NCBI GenBank assembly: GCA_033809415.1
Contig: JAPXLT010000042.1
Location: 1 to 22,874 of the forward strand
DNA: 22,874 nucleotides
Source: JAQVUB01 sp033809415
GTDB taxonomy: Bacteria; Verrucomicrobiota; Lentisphaeria; Oligosphaerales; Oligosphaeraceae
Reading direction: 5' to 3'
Part shown: positions 1-7,644 of the stretch, piece by piece
Layout of the letters: each line of letters starts with the position of its first letter
Position numbering within the stretch: the first letter of the stretch is position 1
The notes under the pieces: model-generated
What the model saw: the letters and a program-made list of their open reading frames with translations, nothing else
Told to the model about the DNA's origin: nothing
Databases searched by the model: none
Position numbers and translations under genes: made by a program

Positions 1-19
1 CCCCCTGCCCCCTGCACCC
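1..19. repeat. Partial GCAGGG-type heptad repeat
   Basis: The first bases are C-rich (CCCTGCC, CCCTGCA). On the other strand they are GCAGGG-type heptads like those at 4043-4098. The array runs off the window edge and ends at the stop codon of the protease gene. Confidence 0.45.
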
Positions 20-814
20 TTATTTTAATGTTTTTCCCAGGCCGACTTTCTGTGGTGCTTTTTCGTATTCTTCGAGTGCCTGCGGCAGCATTTTCTGGAG
101 GTTGGCAACGCGTTCTGCGCCGCCTGGGTGGGTGGACGCCCATTTTTCAATGACGGACGGTTGTTTTCCCGCGCTGAATTTTTCCCAGAAGGTGATGGCT
201 GCGGAGGGATGATATCCGGCTCTGGCCTGTAGGATCAAGCCGATGCTGTCGGCTTCATGTTCATGCTTTCGGCTGAATGGGAGCATGACTCCGAATTCAG
301 TGCCTATGCCATAGATGGCTTCCCAGGTAGCGCCTGCTCCGGCGCTTTTCAGGCCTAGGCTGCCGATTTGCTGTAGCTGCGCCATACTCATGCGTTCGCC
401 GCCATGACGGGCCAGTGCATGCGCTATTTCATGCGCAACGACCGTAGCCAGTTCCGCTTCATTGGCAGTGAATTGAAAAATGCCGCTGTAGACGGCCACC
501 TTGCCCCCTGGCAGGCAGAACGCGTTGGCATCCTTGCTCTCCAAGACTATAAATTCCCACTGGTAATCATCTTTTTGGGCTACTTTGCTGATTGCTTTGC
601 CGACCCGATTCAACGATTCTGTATAAGTCTTGTTCGTCGAACGGGGATATTGTTTCTTGTATTCCGCATAAGCTGTGGCACCCAGCTCATTTTCATAGTT
701 TTCGCTGCTAAGCAGAAGCTGCTTCCGTGATGAAACCGGAACTGTCCGGCAGGCCGTGCCGACAAGACAAACCAGCAGACAAAGGCAAGTCAATTTGATA
801 TATGTCATCTTCAT
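20..814 (-). CDS. M48-family metalloprotease, lipoprotein
   Basis: Putative zinc metalloprotease of the M48 (HtpX/BepA/LoiP-like) group, expected to act on envelope proteins at the membrane. Numbering uses a 264-residue product. An N-terminal hydrophobic segment ends in the lipobox LVGTAC (Cys22), so a lipoprotein is likely. The zinc motif HEIAH is at 128-132, and the third ligand is probably Glu187 in the HEAD segment, typical of M48. NAFCLPGGKVAVYSG at 97-111 is also characteristic. The reading frame is open upstream to 910, but that extension is translated dispersed repeat (870-912). The ATG at 814 follows AAGGAG by four bases, so it is chosen. The gene lies head to tail with the AraC gene on the same strand, separated by about 100 bp that include the repeat. 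The fold call is firm; the substrate is unknown. Confidence 0.88.
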   Translation of the reverse strand: MKMTYIKLTCLCLLVCLVGTACRTVPVSSRKQLLLSSENYENELGATAYAEYKKQYPRSTNKTYTESLNRVGKAISKVAQKDDYQWEFIVLESKDANAFCLPGGKVAVYSGIFQFTANEAELATVVAHEIAHALARHGGERMSMAQLQQIGSLGLKSAGAGATWEAIYGIGTEFGVMLPFSRKHEHEADSIGLILQARAGYHPSAAITFWEKFSAGKQPSVIEKWASTHPGGAERVANLQKMLPQALEEYEKAPQKVGLGKTLK

Positions 815-868
815 TTTGCTCCTTGGATTGGGAATTAGTGCCTGAGATTCGTTTCCTGATATAGTATA

Positions 869-912
869 GCATTTAACAACGAAAAAACACGAAGGGGCAC
901 GAAAATTCATGG
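869..912 (+). repeat. AACMACGAA dispersed repeat, copy 1
   Basis: ATTTAACAACGAAAAAACAC is followed by further CACGAA words and ends in AATTCATGGG. It belongs to the same family as copies at 3949, 8812, 17647, 20250 and 22818, and as the cores of the two MITE-like elements. It separates the protease gene from the AraC gene. Confidence 0.7.
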
Positions 913-915
913 GAG

Positions 916-1785
916 CTATTTTGTCTGTCGATTGCGGAAAACATGCGGTGTTACGTCATAGGCCTTCCGGAATCTTCGAATAAAATAATTGGCACAGGAG
1001 AATCCGCATTGCATGGCGATTTCATTGATATTCAGACTGCTGTTAATGAGAAGATTCTCCGCCCGTTCCAGCTGGTAACGCAATTTCACTTCTGAGAAGC
1101 TTTCCCCGGTGCTTTGCCTGCATAACTCCGAAACATATCCCGGTGAGATTCGGAAGAGCTGCGCCACTTGTGTGCGTGTGATGGATTCTTCGCGATGATC
1201 CCGGAGGAAAGTATTGATTTGTGCCCAGAGTCTCTGCGGTCGCAATTGTCGTTCACTTGGGGGGGCATCGCTGACTTTCAAATCTCCAACTGTGATTTTA
1301 AACAGTGGAACGAGGAGTTCTTCGGCAAGCAGTGCATTGCCGTCTTTCAGCAGACAATCAATGGCTTTCAGCAAGGCAATACCTGCGTCAGACAAAGGTT
1401 TGTCAGTATGATAGAAAATATCGCGTTTTGTCGGAGGGGTATGTATGCCATCGTAATCGATATGCATGGCGCGGATATAGTTTGGAAAAAAGCTGAAAGA
1501 GAGGGAGCGTGACGGTGAGGTAGACGGGTGGTTCGGGTGGGTGAGTTTGCCATCTTTTGCACAATATAGTATTGCAGGTGCATTTATTTTCAGCTCTTGC
1601 GGTTTTCCATCCTTTTGGATTTGGAAGTGGCTTTCTCCCTCCAATAAAATCAGAAGCCGGGCTACATTGTGCACCCAACCTTCTTCTGATCCCTCGTGAA
1701 CCATGATTCTGGCCGGATGCTCGATGGCCAATCCTTCTTCACAGAAAGGAAGCAAGGCTTCCAGCGATATTTGATATTCCGTCAT
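916..1785 (-). CDS. AraC-family transcriptional regulator
   Basis: A 289-residue DNA-binding regulator. Residues 1-115 look like the beta-rich cupin-type sensor domain of the AraC family (ARLLILLEGESHFQI and following strands). Residues 185-285 form the AraC DNA-binding domain with two helix-turn-helix units. The first is near 201-222 (TRTQVAQLFRISPGYVSELC) and the second near 252-275 (INEIAMQCGFSCANYFIRRF), followed by the family signature ending near VTPHVFR. It is divergent from the pseudopilin, hydrolase and glycosidase genes at 2019-8805. That is the usual arrangement for a local activator of a carbohydrate operon, so it probably senses a sugar and switches on that cluster. The start is supported by family length; the ribosome site (GGGTT) is weak. 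The ligand cannot be read from the sequence. Confidence 0.9.
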   Translation of the reverse strand: MTEYQISLEALLPFCEEGLAIEHPARIMVHEGSEEGWVHNVARLLILLEGESHFQIQKDGKPQELKINAPAILYCAKDGKLTHPNHPSTSPSRSLSFSFFPNYIRAMHIDYDGIHTPPTKRDIFYHTDKPLSDAGIALLKAIDCLLKDGNALLAEELLVPLFKITVGDLKVSDAPPSERQLRPQRLWAQINTFLRDHREESITRTQVAQLFRISPGYVSELCRQSTGESFSEVKLRYQLERAENLLINSSLNINEIAMQCGFSCANYFIRRFRKAYDVTPHVFRNRQTK

Positions 1786-1796
1786 ATAAAACCCAA

Positions 1797-1848
1797 AATG
1801 CTATTTATTCCTACAGGAAACTACCCTTTTCTTACAATAATGCTATTT
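1797..1848. promoter_or_regulatory. Candidate AraC operator: direct repeats 42 bp apart
   Basis: AATGCTATTT occurs at 1797-1806 and again, identical, at 1839-1848. The start-to-start distance is 42 bp, four turns of DNA. Both lie between the AraC start codon and the promoter of the divergent operon. AraC proteins bind direct repeats on one face of the helix, so this is a plausible binding site; it is inferred from pattern and position only. Confidence 0.35.
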
Positions 1849-1865
1849 TTCTTCTTTTTCAACTA

Positions 1866-1894
1866 TTGCAAGACGCATCATTTTGCCCTATACT
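1866..1894 (+). promoter_or_regulatory. Sigma70-type promoter of the pseudopilin operon
   Basis: TTGCAA at 1866-1871, a 17-bp spacer, then TATACT at 1889-1894: four of six and five of six matches to the housekeeping consensus at ideal spacing. Transcription would start near 1901 and leave a leader of about 118 bases before the ATG at 2019. It is just downstream of the candidate AraC sites. Confidence 0.55.
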
Positions 1895-2018
1895 AATAGT
1901 AGTACCGCAGTTTTATGACAACTGAGAGGCACTCTGGTGCGTGCCGGAAAATCTCGGCTTGGGTTGTGCATTCGCGAATATTCGGCAATAACGGAATACG
2001 AACATGGAGGATCGAGTA

Positions 2019-2747
2019 ATGTCAAGCAGAAAATTTACCCTCATTGAGCTTCTCGTCGTGATTGCTATTATTGCTGTATTGGCTTCGATGCTATTGCCGG
2101 CATTATCGAAGGCTCGCGAGCGTGCCAAGAGTATCACCTGTACAAATCAGGTGAAACAAATCGGCATGGCTATGAATTTGTATTATCAGGATTTTGAAGA
2201 TTATGTCCCGCCTTATTATTACGACAATTATTATTCATTGACCACTGGTAACTGGTGTGGGCGAATTTACTGGAGTTTTCTGTTTAGTGACTTGGGATAT
2301 TTCACCTATGGCTGGGGGATGCGTGCCAGCAATTTAGGCAAAGTGATTGACAATCAGGTGTTTCGTTGTCCAACGGTTGTTCGTCGCAATCAGGAGAATG
2401 ATTACGCGATCAACTATAATTTGTCGGCTCTTATCCTGAAAGGTCCCGTGATTAATGCAAAGTCTCCCAGTAAGCTGGCTGTGATATGTGATGGTGGCGT
2501 GATCAATGCAACAAGCGGGGTTGAGACTGCTGCTATATTGATGGGGCGGTCGAACGATCTTGGCGCCAGTTATGCGTATAGTGGGATGTCTCCGTATGGG
2601 TTTGCTGTTACACGTCACAGTGGCGGTGCCAATACGCTGTTTTATGACGGGCATGTGGCGCCGGTGACCAAAGCGCTGCTGCCGACAGCTTGGAATCGTA
2701 CCGGAAATGTGAATGTCTGCCTAAGCACAAAAATCAATCAATATTGA
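2019..2747 (+). CDS. Type II/IV pseudopilin-like protein with H-X9-DG motif
   Basis: A 242-residue protein of the prepilin-type N-terminal cleavage/methylation family. MSSRKFTLIELLVV begins a class III signal followed by a hydrophobic helix (to about residue 30) and an alpha-helical spine with KARERA. Cleavage would fall before Phe6, with Lys rather than the usual Gly at -1, a variation I associate with Lentisphaerota members. Near the C terminus, RHSGGANTLFYDGHV fits the H-X9-DG motif exactly. The ATG at 2019 is chosen over 2004 because GGAGG at 2006-2010 sits 8 bases upstream of it. It is the first gene of an operon, and the hydrolase gene follows after 13 bases. The globular domain is probably exported. 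The family is numerous in Lentisphaerota and its function is poorly known; a role in surface or secretion structures linked to polysaccharide use is speculation. Confidence 0.88.
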   Translation: MSSRKFTLIELLVVIAIIAVLASMLLPALSKARERAKSITCTNQVKQIGMAMNLYYQDFEDYVPPYYYDNYYSLTTGNWCGRIYWSFLFSDLGYFTYGWGMRASNLGKVIDNQVFRCPTVVRRNQENDYAINYNLSALILKGPVINAKSPSKLAVICDGGVINATSGVETAAILMGRSNDLGASYAYSGMSPYGFAVTRHSGGANTLFYDGHVAPVTKALLPTAWNRTGNVNVCLSTKINQY

Positions 2748-2760
2748 GAAGGGGGCTTTC

Positions 2761-3945
2761 ATGTTCACTTGGGAGGACAATTTTCACAGCAAACGCCAGG
2801 ATGGGCGGCATCTCAGTTCGTTGGCGGCAATAATGAGTGCGGTGCGCGGTGCAACTCCGCAGCTGGCTTATAAACTTGGTTTGAACCGTGACGAATTCCG
2901 CATCTGGCAGCAGCAGGTCAAGGAGAAGTTGCGTGAACTGATGCAATTTCCTGCTTGGACTGTGCAGCCGGAGCCGGTTTGCTTGAGTAGCGAACCACGT
3001 GATGGCTACCGGTTGGAAAAATGGGAGTTTTTTCCGGACTCGTTTTCTGCGGTGCCGGTTTTGATCTTGATTCCGGAGGAAGCGTCTGCCAGCCATCCCG
3101 TACCGGGCGTTTTATGTTTTCCGGGTTCGGCATCCAGCAAGGAGCTGCTGGCCGGGGAGGCAGGATTTCAGCATCCGAACTGCACCAGTCGCCGTAATTT
3201 TCCGGAGCGCAATGCCCAGGCCTTGCATATTGTTCGTGCAGGAATGGTTGCAGTTGCTTTTGACAACCCTGGCACAGCGGAACTGGCCGAGTTCAATCCA
3301 CCGGATAAGGAGACACAATGGGAGACCCGTGAGGCTCTGGTTAACGGCCTGCTGAATTCCGGATACAACTACCTGGGCTGGTCGGTCTTTCAAAAACTTC
3401 GTTTTCTGGAATGGTTCCGTGAGCTGCCCTATGTTGACAACAGTCGTTTAGGCTGCTGCGGGCATTCCTTGGGTTCTGAGGTTGAAATGGTTCTGGGGCT
3501 GCTCAGTGATGACATCAAAGCGATGGTACACAATGACTTCCTCTGTGATCCACAGGTGCGTTACGCTGCCATGACCAACGTTGAAACTATCAACAACGGT
3601 GGAATCTGGCATTACGTTCCCGGATTCTGGCGCTGGTTCGGTTTCTCCGATCTGCTGGCTGCCGCCGCTCCAAAATTTCTGACCATAAATGAAGGCGGGG
3701 CTGATGAATTCACAGGCAAGGTCCGTGACGCCTATCAGTTGATGGGAGTCCCCGAGCGTTTTCAGGTCGTGTATTATCCCAGATTCAGCGAAGAGAGCAG
3801 CCGGAAAAACCGGAATGTACGTATACCCCGGGAAAATTTAAGCATGTCGGAATTTTACGAAGACTACAGTTATGTGGATGTGCCGGACCATTCCTTCCGC
3901 CCCGAGCCTTCACTGCGTTGGCTGAAAAAGGGCTTCGGGATGTAA
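2761..3945 (+). CDS. Alpha/beta hydrolase (esterase, dienelactone hydrolase-like)
   Basis: A 394-residue alpha/beta hydrolase related to the large acetyl-esterase or Abhydrolase_7-like group. The nucleophile elbow GHSLG places the catalytic Ser at 236. Asp315 (in GGADEF) and His377 (in VPDHSF) are the likely acid and base. VPGVLCFPGSAS near 114-125 forms the strand and oxyanion-hole region. There is no signal peptide, so it is probably cytoplasmic. AAGGGGG lies just before the ATG, and the gene starts 13 bases after the pseudopilin stop, so the two are probably co-transcribed. Its place among glycosidase-type genes suggests removal of acyl groups from sugars, but the substrate is not readable. 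The fold call is strong; the esterase role is inferred. Confidence 0.82.
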   Translation: MFTWEDNFHSKRQDGRHLSSLAAIMSAVRGATPQLAYKLGLNRDEFRIWQQQVKEKLRELMQFPAWTVQPEPVCLSSEPRDGYRLEKWEFFPDSFSAVPVLILIPEEASASHPVPGVLCFPGSASSKELLAGEAGFQHPNCTSRRNFPERNAQALHIVRAGMVAVAFDNPGTAELAEFNPPDKETQWETREALVNGLLNSGYNYLGWSVFQKLRFLEWFRELPYVDNSRLGCCGHSLGSEVEMVLGLLSDDIKAMVHNDFLCDPQVRYAAMTNVETINNGGIWHYVPGFWRWFGFSDLLAAAAPKFLTINEGGADEFTGKVRDAYQLMGVPERFQVVYYPRFSEESSRKNRNVRIPRENLSMSEFYEDYSYVDVPDHSFRPEPSLRWLKKGFGM

Positions 3946-3948
3946 GAC

Positions 3949-4003
3949 TTTTTAACAACGAAAAGACACGAAAAGACACGAAATTTTTTATAGGGTGGGG
4001 CTG
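3949..4003 (+). repeat. AACMACGAA dispersed repeat, copy 2
   Basis: TTTTTAACAACGAAAAGACA is followed by two more GACACGAA words and then AAATTTTTTATAGGG. It starts right after the hydrolase stop codon. It shares its T-rich tail and ATAGGG end with the copy at 17647. Confidence 0.75.
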
Positions 4004-4042
4004 CTCTGTCGGATGAACTTGCTCTGGCAAAATTCTTGTATG

Positions 4043-4098
4043 GCAGGGCGCAGGGTGCAGGGTGCAGGGTGCAGGGCGCAGGGTGCAGGGCGCAGGGT
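4043..4098 (+). repeat. Eight tandem heptads GCAGGGY
   Basis: The seven-base unit GCAGGGC or GCAGGGT is repeated eight times without interruption. The last base of each unit varies between C and T. It lies between the hydrolase gene and the large glycosidase gene. It keeps a reading frame open that would wrongly extend the downstream gene to 4062. Confidence 0.9.
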
Positions 4099-4108
4099 GT
4101 CCGTTTCC

Positions 4109-4135
4109 TGTCCACGATGTCCACGATGTCCACGA
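4109..4135 (+). repeat. Three tandem nonamers TGTCCACGA
   Basis: TGTCCACGA is repeated three times exactly, ten bases after the heptad array. A related nine-base unit (TGTGGACAG) appears near 10234-10262. Confidence 0.85.
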
Positions 4136-4181
4136 AAGCTCCGGACGTGTTCTGTTGTTTCAGATTAAAGGAAAAAGAATC

Positions 4182-7100
4182 ATGCATAGAATCGTCTTTG
4201 GCGTCTTTGCTTTTTGTTTTCTAATCATCTTGCAAGCCAATGATTTATCCCAATGGCAGGTTCGCATGTTGCCGGAAAATTCCGGGGAGGCTTCCTTTGT
4301 TCCACCGACTGCCACAGCCAAGCAGGGGATTTGGAATTTGCGTGGCGGCGGACAAAAGGCAATGTTGCAAATTGTCGGCGAAGAAGCTCTCGATGCTTCT
4401 GTGCCGAAACAGTATGACATTACTTTTCAGGCCTCTGAAGATATTAATGCGGAAGCAACGGTGTCTTTCAGTATGTTGTGCAGGAATACCGGAGAGTCTA
4501 CAGCAAAGCCATTGCAGCCGCCTTTGGCCAGGCATGTCAATGCGGTGCCGGGACAGAAGCAAAAATTGACTTTGACGGTGACCCTTCCCAATCCGGCGGC
4601 TTCCGGTATTGGGGCACTGGTTCCGGTACTTAGTGTCAATGACATCGTGCATGGACATGTATCAATTGATGGCTTTGCGGTTACTGCCATAGAGGCATCA
4701 GAGACTGTTGTTGGACCGTCTCGCCAACTGCCTGGATATCAGGCCGTTGACCAGGAATTGCCCCGTTTTTTCTGGCCGGCACCGATCAGCTCTGCCAAGT
4801 TTGCCAAGATGCTGGACTATGCGGCACTGGGGTTGCATATCATTACGTTGACACCGGAACATCTCAGAGGAGGTTTTCAGTGGCCGGATGGAAGTGTGGT
4901 GCTGGCTGAATATACAGTACAGGGCTGGACTATTCAGAGCGCAGAGGGGAACATTCCCTTGCAGAAAGGTCCACAGTTAAAGGCTAAAAACATCGAAATG
5001 GCCTGTTACGGCAGTGGAGTCATCGTGCGCGAACAAGGATCGACAGAGGGTTATAATATTGCGGCTGGTCTGCACGCCGGAGGAATTGTGCTGCTGCATG
5101 CAAAGGACGCCGAACCCGCGCAGGTCAAAAACTTGGAAATCTATCCCTTGGGGCTGAAATATTGTTTCTTGGATGAAGCTGCCAAAACCTTACAAAACGC
5201 CAGGCTTTCCTGGCAGGCAAATGCTGCAACGCTGAAAGAATTCAAGATTTCCGAGCGTGCCTGGAATGAGAAATTCGGGTTTTATCAAGATTCGCTGAAC
5301 GAAGCCTTCGAGCAGGTGATTGCTGCCACGGATGGCTTCCTGCCGTTGATTATCCGTGATCCCCTGTTGCGGGATCGTTACAATCATCTGGTCTGGATGG
5401 CAAACAATGAATTTGCTTCCAAAGGAGGATACTTCGGTGGAGAGTTCCGGCGTCTCTGGTTTAGTCATCTTGGCGGGCATCCTCTGGTTCAGAGCATCCA
5501 GCAGTTCGAGCGTAAGGTTCGCACGGCAGTCAGCCGTGCCCGGCGCCTGACCGGCGCTTCATTCAAAGAAGGAACCGCCTTCGAGCAGCGTTTGAGTGCT
5601 GCATGGTGCGATTCGCTCACGCAGGTGCCGCGCAGAGCCGGGATGCCCGGACCACTCGCTCGGGAAGGACAACTGCGCCTGGCCAGACAGGAACGCGAGA
5701 GCATACAACTGGTGCTTTCGACGGGAAATCAACCCGTGCTGGACTGCTCGGTGGAGATCACAACCGCAGAAGCCGGCGGGCTTTCTGTGAAAACGTATCT
5801 GGTAGATTATCTCTGGCTGACAGAAAGCTCCAATCCTCAGCTGCCCCTGCGGGAACCTGGCGAAACTGAATTTCCGGATATCCTCGAACCTCTGAATGCG
5901 GATCGGAAGTTCTCCATAGGTGCATACGAGAACCGGGCGGTCTGGCTGACGTTTTACGCGGCAGAAGATGCAGTTGCCGGGGATCGTGCGTTTACCGTGC
6001 AAGTCAAAATCAATGGAAATGCAGTGATACAGACTGCCTGCCATGTCAAGGTGGCAAATTTTGCGATGGGCGCCAACCGCCTGGAAAACATGATAGGCAT
6101 GCGTTTCAGCTCCATGCGGCAATTTTATGGCAATGACGACTATAAAAAATCGCGTCGCAATCTGATGCTGGAATTGCTCGAACATCAAATGAATCCGTTA
6201 GACCTGTATGTCCAGACTCCGCCGGAAGAAGATGTGGAGTGGGCTCTGGAAAACGGACTTAGCGCGATTAATCTTGGCGGCAGTCTGAATGCATTGGCGT
6301 ATCCGGATAATAATATGCTGAAATTCATCCGTCTCTATGGCAGCACGGATGGGAAGACGTTTGTCCCGGTCGAGGCGGATTTTTCCTTGCAGCCAAGGAA
6401 TCCTGAGCAGATCAGTGACCATGATCTGATTATCGAGCCTCGTGAAAGCACAGCCGCATTCCGATACCTGAAAGTGCATAATGCAGAAACCCGTGGCTGG
6501 TATGATCGCTGCCCGTATGCCTTTTTTGTCATGTATCCAGGCCTGGGTAAAGCAGTGGAGGCAAGCCCGGCGGCTGGCGAAACTTTCCACCCGGACACGG
6601 TGTTTTATTTGCAACCGGATGAAAACCCCCTTCTGGGAAAAACATTTGACGGGGAAAAGCAACCTTCTTCTTTTGCTTTTGACAGTCTACGTAATGAATC
6701 CAATCGCAGTTCAGTCATCATTGACCTGAAGAATGCTCAGGAAATCCGACGTTTGCGTTTGGTTAACCGTTCTTTGGAGATCGTATCGAAGTCGCTGCAG
6801 GAACGTCTAGTCACGATGCGCAAATTGAGCAAAGGGGCGGTCGCCATCTATCTTTATGGCTTTGATGAAACAGGTGCGCACTTGAACAAACAGCTCAAGT
6901 CCGCATTGGAGAATGCTCGTCAGCTCTTGCCTGGAGTGCGTTTGATAACTTCGGCGGCCAATCCGCAGGCTCTCCCTGAGCTTTATGCCAGCCTAGATGT
7001 GCATTGTCCTGCAAATGCCTATGCCTTGCCGCGGCATGACCGTCTGATCCATGAAAAATATGGTGTGGATTTTTGGACTTATGTCGGAGGTGGCGGATAT

Positions 7101-7592
7101 TATCCTTTTGGCAACTTTGAACGCGTCGATCAGCCTCTGATCAACTCGAGGGCTTTTTTCTGGGAGCCAATTGCTTTCAGCCACATCTGTGGTTTTCTCT
7201 ACTGGGATATCCATATGTGGCGGAGAAATCAACAGTTCGCCGAAAACTTGCCTCCGGTATGGAGCGAATGGGACTCGACACATGGTGAAAACAATGGAAT
7301 GGGAGCGCTGTTTTATCCCGGGCCGGATTGCACCAGCTGGCCTTCCATGCGTGCGGAAGTCATGCGGGACGGGATCGAGGATTATAATTTCACCCGGGTT
7401 GCCGAAGAATTGCTGGCTTCAAGGCAATTTACCGATGCGAATAAAAAAGCAAAGGCAATGGAGGAATTGCAGCAGATCAAGGATGGCTTTGCAACTGGCA
7501 TGAGTGTGTTTTGCCAGGATGCAGAGCGTTGCTATAAACTGCGTGATCGATTGATGGATTTGATCGAGAACCTGCAGAGCCTTCCACGTTGA
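4182..7592 (+). CDS. Large secreted GH123/DUF4091-type glycoside hydrolase-like protein
   Basis: A 1136-residue predicted exported protein. Residues 1-20 (MHRIVFGVFAFCFLIILQAN) are a signal peptide. A beta-rich region follows (about 22-175), carbohydrate-module-like, then a long middle region. Near 500-520, RQERESIQLVLSTG resembles the N-terminal beta-sandwich of the GH123/DUF4091 family. The catalytic barrel contains LYGFDET with the Asp895-Glu896 pair; in GH123 enzymes an Asp-Glu pair acts by substrate-assisted catalysis on N-acetylgalactosaminides. MRDGIEDYNF at 1061-1070 is a typical family ending motif. Residues about 705-865 look like an inserted discoidin-type module (IRLYGSTDGKTF, then IIDLKNAQEIRRLRLVN). 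The ATG at 4182 follows AAAGGA by nine bases; the frame upstream to 4062 is repeat sequence. The sialidase-like gene lies 52 bases downstream. Family membership is likely; activity on GalNAc is not shown. Confidence 0.78.
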   Translation: MHRIVFGVFAFCFLIILQANDLSQWQVRMLPENSGEASFVPPTATAKQGIWNLRGGGQKAMLQIVGEEALDASVPKQYDITFQASEDINAEATVSFSMLCRNTGESTAKPLQPPLARHVNAVPGQKQKLTLTVTLPNPAASGIGALVPVLSVNDIVHGHVSIDGFAVTAIEASETVVGPSRQLPGYQAVDQELPRFFWPAPISSAKFAKMLDYAALGLHIITLTPEHLRGGFQWPDGSVVLAEYTVQGWTIQSAEGNIPLQKGPQLKAKNIEMACYGSGVIVREQGSTEGYNIAAGLHAGGIVLLHAKDAEPAQVKNLEIYPLGLKYCFLDEAAKTLQNARLSWQANAATLKEFKISERAWNEKFGFYQDSLNEAFEQVIAATDGFLPLIIRDPLLRDRYNHLVWMANNEFASKGGYFGGEFRRLWFSHLGGHPLVQSIQQFERKVRTAVSRARRLTGASFKEGTAFEQRLSAAWCDSLTQVPRRAGMPGPLAREGQLRLARQERESIQLVLSTGNQPVLDCSVEITTAEAGGLSVKTYLVDYLWLTESSNPQLPLREPGETEFPDILEPLNADRKFSIGAYENRAVWLTFYAAEDAVAGDRAFTVQVKINGNAVIQTACHVKVANFAMGANRLENMIGMRFSSMRQFYGNDDYKKSRRNLMLELLEHQMNPLDLYVQTPPEEDVEWALENGLSAINLGGSLNALAYPDNNMLKFIRLYGSTDGKTFVPVEADFSLQPRNPEQISDHDLIIEPRESTAAFRYLKVHNAETRGWYDRCPYAFFVMYPGLGKAVEASPAAGETFHPDTVFYLQPDENPLLGKTFDGEKQPSSFAFDSLRNESNRSSVIIDLKNAQEIRRLRLVNRSLEIVSKSLQERLVTMRKLSKGAVAIYLYGFDETGAHLNKQLKSALENARQLLPGVRLITSAANPQALPELYASLDVHCPANAYALPRHDRLIHEKYGVDFWTYVGGGGYYPFGNFERVDQPLINSRAFFWEPIAFSHICGFLYWDIHMWRRNQQFAENLPPVWSEWDSTHGENNGMGALFYPGPDCTSWPSMRAEVMRDGIEDYNFTRVAEELLASRQFTDANKKAKAMEELQQIKDGFATGMSVFCQDAERCYKLRDRLMDLIENLQSLPR

Positions 7593-7644
7593 GTAGTCAT
7601 TAGTGAGTTATTTTTGCTGAAAAAATCTGAAAGAAGGAGCCAGG

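Noticed and set aside
404..730. Plus-strand frame of 108 residues opposite the M48 protease gene
   Set aside because: Shadow of the protease gene; no ribosome site or domain.
4062..4181. N-terminal extension of the GH123-type protein
   Set aside because: It encodes repeated Gly/Ala/Arg words from the heptad and nonamer arrays; the signal peptide begins at the ATG at 4182.
5559..6188. Antisense frame of 209 residues inside the GH123-type gene
   Set aside because: No motif, no ribosome site, fully covered by the plus-strand gene.
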